A stretch of DNA of 64,000 bases from the NCBI GenBank assembly GCA_030762935.1, contig CM060900.1, forward strand, positions 369,969,132 through 370,033,131. The letters are read 5' to 3'. Within the stretch, counting starts at the first letter, position 1, and the number at the start of each line of letters is the position of its first letter. The stretch is from Hymenopus coronatus (Eukaryota; Arthropoda; Insecta; Mantodea; Hymenopodidae). Position numbers and translations under genes: made by a program. The notes below the pieces were generated by a model. That model worked only from the letters and a program-made list of their open reading frames with translations. It searched no databases and had not been told where the DNA came from. Of this stretch, positions 56,560-64,000 are shown in pieces.

Positions 56560-57530
56560 AGATTTGCAATAGAAAACTTTGCATTAGCAACAAAACAAAA
56601 AAAAAAAAAGAGCGGGGAGTGAAGAAATACCAACATGTGACAGAACTGGATGGTTTGTTCAAATACCCTTCATTACTAAAGCATTAAAGTCGGCCAAAAG
56701 AGTAAATGACAAGGAACACCAGCGGTCAGAAGTTTCATTAGAAGATGTATAAAAAGTATGGTGTAAGAGGAGTTTAGGTTTACTTTTTCTGATTTTAGGC
56801 TATGAAAACCCACATTGACGGCAAATTCTGTACAGTATGTCATTGCCATAACTGTACCTTCCAAATAATGCCGTATTTTTCCTTCAATTCCCTCGAGGTA
56901 AAGCCTAGTAATCGCTGTTTTAAAGCACTGTATCAGCGATTCTCCACGAGGTTACAGTTCGCTAGTCATAAATATAAAGGCGTATTAAGAAAATACTCCA
57001 AAATAAAAAATTTAAATGATTTGAGTAATAATATACATGTAATGTGCAATAGTTGTGGCCAAATGCCTTGGTTGAGGCTTATTTTCTCTTATAGACAATA
57101 TTAGGTTAAGGTAGCCCTGAACACCAAATGTCACAGGAGTTCCGGATTTTAAAGTGTTGAAAAGGTTAGCATATCCAAATTAGATAACCGCTATACCTAC
57201 CTATTCGCCATACGCCCTTAAAACTTTGCGATACAAAACTATTTGCAAAACGATTGTGATGGCAGAATAACCAAATCTGGGGTTAATATACTAAAATATA
57301 TAACTTGGTAACTAAAGGAAATATTGGTTTAAGTTAGTTCTCAATTATGTATCTTAGCGTAGAATCAACCTCAAAAATGCACGTTGCATTTTTTTTTTTT
57401 TTAGTTACATTCCAAAAGGCTTTTACTGAAAATCTAACATTATTTAATCTATTAACTCTTCATGCTGCTGAGGAGTAGAGTAAATCAAATTCTATAGTTT
57501 CATGATTTAAGTACAATTTGAATAGTACAC
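56560..57530. other. no feature seen
   Basis: Frames such as 56802-57104 (plus) have no recognised motif. A T run lies at about 57390. Confidence 0.35.
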
Positions 57531-57539
57531 AAGTTCGAT

Positions 57540-59100
57540 GAGGTTATCTGAGCTTCGAGAGATTCTGTGGGTTGAAATCGGCTTTTCTCCAAAATACGCT
57601 TGGGAGTTCCTGAATTTAGTATTTTCATCACCAAACAATTGCGTTAGAATTAGATTATATTCGCAGCAGCGAAAATATATAAATGATTTAAAAACTAGGT
57701 TCAGAGCACATGTTTTAAGAATAGATTTTTTCGCAGCAGCGAAAATATATAAATGATTTTAAAAATAGGTTCAGAGCACATATTTTAGACTATTGCCGTT
57801 CATATTATTCCCGGTAACGTACGCCTAAATGAAGGTTAAATAAACAATTTTATTGTGTGACCTGTAAAGATTAACTCAAACCATACTCAACTCTCACTCT
57901 GTAGCATCCTTTTCAGTCAAATATTGTAAAATACATAACCACAAGGAAAATAACACCTGGATTACAACAGGGATTAAAACTTCTTGCAAACGCAAGTGAT
58001 AATTATGCCAAGAATTGAAACATAATAAGACCCCAAACTTAGAATGTCACTACAAAAAGTACTGTAAAATTCTAAAAGAAACATTAAAAGCTTCTAAAAT
58101 AATACTTAATAATAAAGGAATATCCAATTCTGATAAAATAAAAACTATCTCGAATATAATAAAAAGAGAAACAGGTAAGGGCTCTCAAGAAAGCTCCTCA
58201 ATTGCACTGAACTCCGGTATTCAAAAAAACTGATAATCCTCAAAATGTTGCAGATATTTTCAACAATTTCTTTTGAATGTAACAGACAAATTAAATATAT
58301 ATTATGGATGTAAAGAATCAGCATTAATTTTTTTGAAAACTTCTTTTGTAAACAGAATCCCTGTATTTAAAGAAAAATGACTACACCATTTGAAATAAAA
58401 AATATAATACATTTTCTCAAGACCAAAAATTCCTCTGGATACGATGAAATATCAAGTAAAATCCTAAAAGCATATTCTGACCTAATAAGCATTCCGCTTA
58501 GCTATTTATGTAACGAATCACTAAAGAGTGGAATATTTCCTGACAGAATGAAGTACACTATTGTCAAACCACTTTTTAAAAAAGATAAACAAACTATCTC
58601 AAATTATAGACCTATATCTCCCTTGTCTGTTTTCTAAAAAGTGTTTGAGACAGCAATTTTCAATAGGCTTTATAATTATTTCGAAAAGAATAACTTACTT
58701 GTCTAAGAACAACTTGGCTTTAGAAAAGGAGTAGCGGCAGATAATGCAACCCATAAGCTCACGAATGGTGTTTACAGCGTTAAAGGAAAGGGAACATGTC
58801 GGTGGAATCTTTTGTGACCTGGTGAAGCCTTTAGACTGTCTGAATCATGATATTCTGATAGCAAAACTAAATTTCTATGGAATAAAAAATAACATATTGG
58901 ACTGGTTCATTTCATAACTAGAGAAGAGAAATCAAAGGGTCGAAATTAATAAACCCAATGGGTATCAAATTAGGGCCTCAGAATAGAAATCAGTAAAACA
59001 TGGTGTTCCCCAGAGATCAATCTTAGGGCCTCTTTTGTTCTCGGTTTACATAAATGTCCTCCGATTATACCTTTACAGTATTGCAAGCATTTATTTACTT
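57540..59100 (+). pseudogene. CR1/L2-like LINE ORF2 fragment
   Basis: Plus-strand frames read LKTRFRAHVLRIDFF (end of endonuclease region), KYCKILKETLKASKIILNN, KTKNSSGYDEISSKILKAY, KPLFKKDKQTISNYRPISPL, then QLGFRKGVAADNATHKL and, near 59000, VPQRSILGPLLF. This is endonuclease end to RT block 5. Stops and shifts are frequent. It is cut at about 59100 by a Penelope-type tail. Confidence 0.65.
57652..57791 (+). repeat. 70-bp tandem duplication within LINE relic
   Basis: TCGCAGCAGCGAAAATATAT occurs at 57661 and 57731 with the next 50 bp repeated nearly exactly. Confidence 0.8.
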
Positions 59101-59102
59101 AA

Positions 59103-59230
59103 AATAAGAACTGAAGCTTTCCTGGCGACGTGTTAATTCAAAATCTTCTCGGGCTTCTAGCCAGGTAAAAACTTGGCTTGACACCAACGTTTCGAAGAAG
59201 TGCATCTTCCTCGTCTTCAGGGTGAACTGA
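59103..59230 (-). repeat. Penelope-type terminal repeat
   Basis: The minus strand has CTGAAGACGAGGAAG, ATGCA, CTTCTTCGAAACG, TTGGTGTC and the tail shared with 10612 and 36961. It lies between a CR1-like relic and the poly(A) of a Jockey copy. Confidence 0.6.
59180..59220 (-). ncRNA. hammerhead-like motif, second Penelope family
   Basis: The minus strand gives CTGAAGA, C, a 7-bp stem II (GAGGAAG with CTTCTTC, one G-T), GAAA, C-GTTGGT-G, and the cleavage triplet GTC. A15.1-U16.1 and C15.2-G16.2 pair. Stem I next to the core is poor, as is the extra base after CUGAAGA, so activity is doubtful. Confidence 0.4.
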
Positions 59231-59239
59231 TGGTTTGAG

Positions 59240-61783
59240 TTTTTTTTTTTTTTTTTTTTTTTTCGAGTGGAGGAAAAATCTACCTTATAGACTACCCGGG
59301 CACGTCCGGAGTGTCGGGTTCTGCCACGTGGCCCTACCGACTAAAAAACCTCCACCGGTGCTGGAGTGGATAGGGAGCAGGATTTCTGCGGTACCGCTGT
59401 TGCACCCGCGTAGTACTGGTGGTATTAACTGGCCCGCTGTGCGGCCGCCAGAGGAGATATTGGGTGCCGGCAGGCAGGCTTGGCCTAGACCCAGCCTGCC
59501 CTCTGGCGAATTTCAGGAGATTATGAAGTAGAATTTAGGAGTAGTATATTTGGACGAGTGGGAGGGAAATCGTGCTACCTAGAGTCTGCTAGGTCTTTGT
59601 GGGTGCTGCTACGCTGGCGCTGCATCTCTGAAACAAACTAACTCATTGTTAATTGTCTGTCCTAAAACTACAATCGCTTATTATTATGAGGTAATAGTTG
59701 AGGTCTGCCATTGGCTCCGTCTGTGAGTATATACTATATTTAGAGTTATATCAAGCTTAGCTTTTGTGTGGGTTCCGCCTATATAGGCTTCATCTTTGTG
59801 ATATTTATACAAGTGTTATTATCTATTTTACGAGTAATAATATTACATATACTGTTACATATATACATGAGTTATTATGTTCAACCTAAGACATCGTTAA
59901 AGTGTGTTAGAATGTAAATGATATTATCCGTCTTAGGTGTACGTCATTTTAAAATCCCTAGTCATAGTCCAGTTTCTGAGCGTTGTCGTATAGATTGCGC
60001 ACATGGCTGGCTGGCTGGCTGCCTGCCTATCATATTGCAGGTGCGGACCCGTGCCACTCGCGGGGGGGCCCTCTTCCCCCGGGACCGCCTTGGCTGGGTA
60101 AGCTCAAGGGCTTAGAGAGCTGCTGAAAAAGAAGATTAGTAATGAGTGTGCATGTGTGTGTGTTTGTTGTGAGTGAGAGGCAGGAACTGGAAGGATTGTC
60201 GCAGTCACTGCCCTAAGCTGTACCAGATCTAGGTTTTATACCCTAATCAGGGTGTCCAGGTATAATTGTATGTTGATTTCAGGCTCTCCTATTCCGATGG
60301 TTCTGTCAAAGAGTGCCAGTGGGCGGGGGCGCTTATCGTGCTCGGTGTCGTAATTTCCTAGATTTTGGATGAACTCGTTGTGGTTATTGTTTTTGCGTTT
60401 ATAAAGGTTGAATGCCAAGTGTTTTATGTAGGTCTCGATGGAGCAGATTTTGAGCTCCTCATGCAGAGCCCACGTTGGTGCTACTGCTGGTAGTTTAGCT
60501 ATAATGCGCAGTATACGGTTTTGCATTGTTTGTAGCCGTTTGATGTGTGTTTTGGCCGCATATCCCCATACGGGTGCGGCGTATGTTAATATTGGGCGAA
60601 TCAAGGTTTTATATAGTGTTAGCCCCATGCTAAGTTTGAGGCCGCTATTTAAATTTATTATCGGATAAAGTTTGTTAAGTTGACCGTTAGCTTTAGCTCG
60701 TACCATGCTTATGTGTTGTTTCCAGTGAGGCATTCGTCCATCCTTACCCCTAAGTAAGTGACTGAGCTCCCCCACTCGATAGGCTCTTGCCTGTAGGTAA
60801 GCAGTGGGAGGGCATGCCTTATTTGCCTATGCAAGTGGCGCTTCGTGAAAACTATTGCTTGGCATTTTCTGGCGTTAATTTTTACTCTCCATTTCGTAAG
60901 CCACGGCTCCAGTTCGTTTAGAGCATTCTGGTGTCTTAGGTGAATGATCCGTGGTTGGGTTGACTGTGTTACGAGTGCTGTATCATCGGCGTAGATATAT
61001 TTTTCTACCCGGATAAGTGGAGGGAGGTCGTTTATGTAGATGTTAAACAGCACAGGCCCTAGGATACTTCCTTGGGGTACGCCTACTTGGATAGGCCGGA
61101 GGGATGACTCCACCTCCCCTACTGCTGTTTTGAAGGTCCTACCTTTCAGGTAATCTGCAATTAAGGTGATCATTGAGTCTTGCACTCCGTACCTGCTTAG
61201 TTTTCGTATGAGACCCGCGTGCCATACCTTGTCAAAGGCGCGTTCTATATCAAGTAGAACTGCTCCTGTTGAGCGGTTGGTGTTAAAACCCCTCGTAATA
61301 TTTTCGGTTAGTCGCAATAGTTGGTGAGTGGTGGAGTGTTTGGATCTAAATCCAAACTGTTCCTTGGTCAATAGGTTATTCTTGATTATGAATGTGTTAA
61401 GTCGTTTGTGTAAAATTTTCTCCAAGAGTTTACTCATCATGTTCAGAAGGCTGATAGGCCTATAGCTGGTAGGCTGAGACAGATCTTTGTGTTGCTTAGG
61501 GAAAAGCAAAATTTTTGATTCTTTCCACTGAAGCGGAAATCTTCCGTGTTCTAAGGTATAATTAAATATTTCCGCAAGCAATTTTATTGCCTTCATCGGC
61601 AAGTGTTTGAGCACAACGTTCGGGATTTTGTCCGGTCCCGGTGCTTTGCGGTTGGGAAGGTGCATAATTAGCCATTTAATTTCCCCGGCATTCGTTTTTC
61701 CAGTTAGTTTGAGCTTGCGGAGACTGGTATTTATAAGAGCTGGGATGAAGCTAACATCTGATTGGTTCGCGTGATATTATGGC
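59240..61783 (-). mobile_element. Jockey-type LINE copy 1, 5' truncated
   Basis: The 3' end is a poly(A) of about 24 (T run on plus strand, 59240-59263). A GC-rich 3' UTR of about 970 bp follows to 60235, then ORF2 from 60236 upwards, cut off at 61783 where the poly(A) of copy 2 begins. No RNase H or C-terminal zinc cluster is present after the RT, as in Jockey. Confidence 0.75.
60236..61783 (-). pseudogene. Jockey-type reverse transcriptase, one frameshift
   Basis: The frame 60709-61665 reads LPNRKAPGPDKIPNVVLKHL, YRPISLLNMMSKLLEKIL, FGFRSKHSTTHQLLRL, LLDIERAFDKVWHAGLI, VGVPQGSILGPVLFNIYIND and YADDTAL. A single-base shift near 60735 moves to frame 60236-60775, which continues with SMVRAKANGQLNKLYPII and LIRPILTYAAPVWGYAAK. 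Both catalytic aspartates are present. Apart from this shift and the missing endonuclease, it is well preserved. Confidence 0.85.
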
Positions 61784-62395
61784 TTTTTTTTGTTAGTGGT
61801 GGGGGAATAGGCTACTGACGCCCTAGCCCCAGGCAAGCCTGGGAGTGTGAGACTCCCCGCCCTGGACTCGAACCAGTGCGGCACTACCCACGAAAAACCC
61901 CCACCGGAAATAGGAGGCCCATGCCTCGCTTGTGCAGTACCGCATTAAGTACCTGCGCATTTCTGGAGAAAATGGAAGCTGCGTGCCAGTGGCAGTAACA
62001 GCGAGTGAAGACTGAAAAGCTAGGGGACACAAATGACTTGAGCCCTGAGTGCTCCCTGGGGGGAGTTGGAGGTGACATAGGTTGTAATTGGCGGTGTATT
62101 GGTGTTGTATACATATCAGCCTTCTGGCCTCGTCAGGAATGGGTTACCTAAAAGAAGGTGTAAGTTCGGCTAGTGGCTTTAACATGTGTTTTTGCTTACA
62201 TGTATTCTTGAGTCATGACTTATCTTAACAGTTGGATTCTTAGTGTACTTATTTTCTAGTATTTACTTGTATAGAATGATCCGCCGAGGGCTTCATCCAT
62301 GTGCCTTAATTTCTATGGTTAATTATTTTTTTATACGTGCTTATCTCTAAATAGTTGAAGTGTATTTCCGCCTGTCGGCTTCATCTTGATTATAT

Positions 62396-62404
<9 letters not shown>

Positions 62405-62450
<46 letters not shown>
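62405..62450. repeat. (AT)n microsatellite
   Basis: About 22 uninterrupted AT units inside the 3' UTR of Jockey copy 2. Confidence 0.9.
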
Positions 62451-62454
<4 letters not shown>

Positions 62455-62715
62455 CTTACTGCTAGTATCTTATTTGTATATACAGTGAAATTATTACCGC
62501 CTGTCGGCTCTGTCAATTGTATCTCGTTAACCAGTGTGTAGCAAGGTTGTATAAAGTGCACACATGGCGGGCTGTCTGCCTTAGTGCAGGAGCGAGCATG
62601 TGCCACTTGCGGGGAGACCCTCAACCCCCGGGGCCGCCTTGGTTGTGTAACACAAGGAATTGAGGGCAGCGTAATTTTGGTATGTGTGTGTGAGTTCACG
62701 CGACCTGCATCATGG

Positions 62716-63330
62716 CTAGTGCATTAAGGTGTTTAGATACTCTTCTATGTTAATTTCTGGTTCGCCAATGCCAATAGTGCGATCAAATAGTGACAGAGGG
62801 CGGAGGTGCTTGTCGTGTGCCGTATCGTATTCTCCTAGCATTCTAATGTGATCGTTGTAGTTTTTGTTCTTTTTCGCATACAGGTTGTAGCTTAGGTGCT
62901 TGATAAATTGCTCAATTGTCAGCATTTTCAGCTCTTCGTGCATTTCAAACGCGGGAGCTTCTTCGGGTAGTTTGGCAATTATTCGCAGTATTCTGTTTTG
63001 CATCGTTTGGAGGCGCTTCATGTGCGTTTGTGCCGCATATCCCCATACGGGGGCAGCGTAAGTTAATATGGGACGGATCAGCGTCTTATATAACGTAAGT
63101 CCCATCTGAAGTTTAAGGCTGCTGTTAAGATTTATGAGCGGGTAGAGTCTGTTAAGTTGGCCATTGGCCTTTGCTCTAACTGTGTTTATATGGTGTTTCC
63201 AACTGAGGTATTCATCCATCTTAACACCTAAGTATGTAACATTAGTTTCCCACCCGATTGGTTCCTGTCTATAGGTGAGGGGTGGGAGAGTTCGCCTCCT
63301 GTGTCTGTGCAGATGGTCCGAAGCTACAGG
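62716..63330 (-). pseudogene. Jockey ORF2 C-terminal fragment
   Basis: An open frame of 167 codons from 63219 reads HHINTVRAKANGQLNRLYPL, LIRPILTYAAPVWGYAAQ, LQTMQNRILRIIAKLPEEAP and FDRTIGIGEPEINI. It is clearly homologous to the end of copy 1 but diverged in the last third. The frame is uninterrupted but lacks the RT core, so it is non-functional. Confidence 0.8.
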
Positions 63331-63395
63331 GCAATCTGGCTAGCATGGTCACAAACCAGAAACATCAAACACTTTCCGATCTGATCTATTTAGGC

Positions 63396-64000
63396 TTTTT
63401 TTTTTTTTTAAGGGGGCGGCCCCACACCCGCCGCCCCCGGTGACGATCATCCTCGGAGGCTACATCGTCTCCCCATGCACATGCTGTTAGGCTAGAACAT
63501 GCGAAACATTCAAGAGCAAGGGGTGCTTGTTAGTGTAATGCTGTTAGTATTCGGGTTCCGCTGAGCACCCCGGTTAGTGACGGACAGACTTCCTGGCTTG
63601 GCGCACACGCGCACAAGCAAGTACGGGAAATTTTTGGGTGCTACTCATACCTAGGTCTGAGCAGCACCCAGGAGTACTGGGTTGTTAGCGTGTTTGAGGT
63701 GGTTATGGTAATTAGGTTAGTTGGTGAATTACAGACGGACTGACTTGACGTCATTCTTTAAGCTATCATACACACAATAATACTTGAAATATATACATGC
63801 TCTTAGCTACGTGAGACGGACGGACTTGACATTAATACAGATCATGCATTGAAGTACGGGAATGCCTCGGTGAGGGTGGGTTTAGGTTTGGTTGACGTGT
63901 GTGATTGTGTGTGTGAATACCTGCTTGCCGTCATCTGGGCACTGGTAACTTTGAGTTTGTTGCTTTGACAGCGATGGCTATTCTGGTGTTGGTCTCCTGA
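63396..64000 (-). mobile_element. Jockey-type LINE copy 3, 3' UTR only
   Basis: The T run 63396-63410 is the poly(A) of a third minus-strand copy, followed by GC-rich sequence (GGGGGCGGCCCC and related) to the window edge. No coding sequence is reached. Assignment rests on position, composition and repetition of the pattern seen for copies 1 and 2. Confidence 0.45.

Larger units (their letters stand above)
61784..63330 (-). mobile_element. Jockey-type LINE copy 2, strongly 5' truncated
   Basis: Poly(A) at 61784-61791 (T on plus strand), 3' UTR to 62715, and the last 200 or so codons of ORF2. The 5' truncation is at about 63330. The 3' UTR holds an (AT)n microsatellite. Parts of its UTR match copy 1, for instance GGGGCCGCCTTGG near 62630 and GGGACCGCCTTGG near 60080. 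Confidence 0.7.

Overview
The window reads as a piece of a large, repeat-rich animal genome, most likely an arthropod and probably an insect or chelicerate. The evidence is the kinds of mobile element present: an I-type LINE, Jockey-type LINEs, CR1/L2-type LINEs with an esterase-like ORF1, Penelope-like elements with GIY-YIG endonuclease, Gypsy LTR elements, Tc1/mariner transposons and many tRNA-derived short repeats. The background is AT-rich, and there is no operon structure or prokaryotic signal. No host gene can be identified with confidence; one weak exon-like stretch lies near 56.1-56.5 kb on the minus strand.

Layout. 0-11 kb: AT-rich sequence with relics of a LINE reverse transcriptase, a hAT-like transposase (SMDGPN family), an uncharacterised repetitive-family protein and a LINE endonuclease. 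11.6-14.5 kb: a Gypsy element on the minus strand with both LTRs and a 4-bp target duplication, but most of pol deleted. 14.6-16.3 kb: tRNA-like and other dispersed repeats. 16.4-22.3 kb: the most striking unit, a structurally complete I-type LINE on the minus strand with two uninterrupted ORFs (483 and 1228 codons) between 15-bp target-site duplications. 22.3-31.3 kb: dispersed repeat families, LINE tails, two broken Tc1/mariner transposases and a Penelope-derived inverted repeat inside a LINE relic. 31.6-34.7 kb: a degenerate Penelope-like element between about 450-bp direct repeats. 34.7-41 kb: LINE relics around a Gypsy integrase-LTR fragment. 43.5-47.6 kb: a nearly full-length but decayed CR1/L2-type LINE. 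47.8-50.1 kb: a Tc1-like element whose long terminal inverted repeats each contain a tRNA-like segment. 50-57 kb: mostly featureless, with an inverted pair of short repeats. 57.5-59.1 kb: a CR1-like LINE relic. 59.2-64 kb: three Jockey-type LINE copies in the same orientation, each truncated where the poly(A) of the next begins.

The genes do not form a pathway. They are successive generations of selfish elements, often nested. Only the I-type LINE keeps the reading frames expected for autonomous movement (nucleic-acid-binding ORF1; endonuclease, reverse transcriptase and RNase H in ORF2). The Penelope ends carry sequences resembling the short hammerhead ribozymes known from that class, and these, with the tRNA-like segments inside the Tc1 terminal repeats, are the parts most worth testing.
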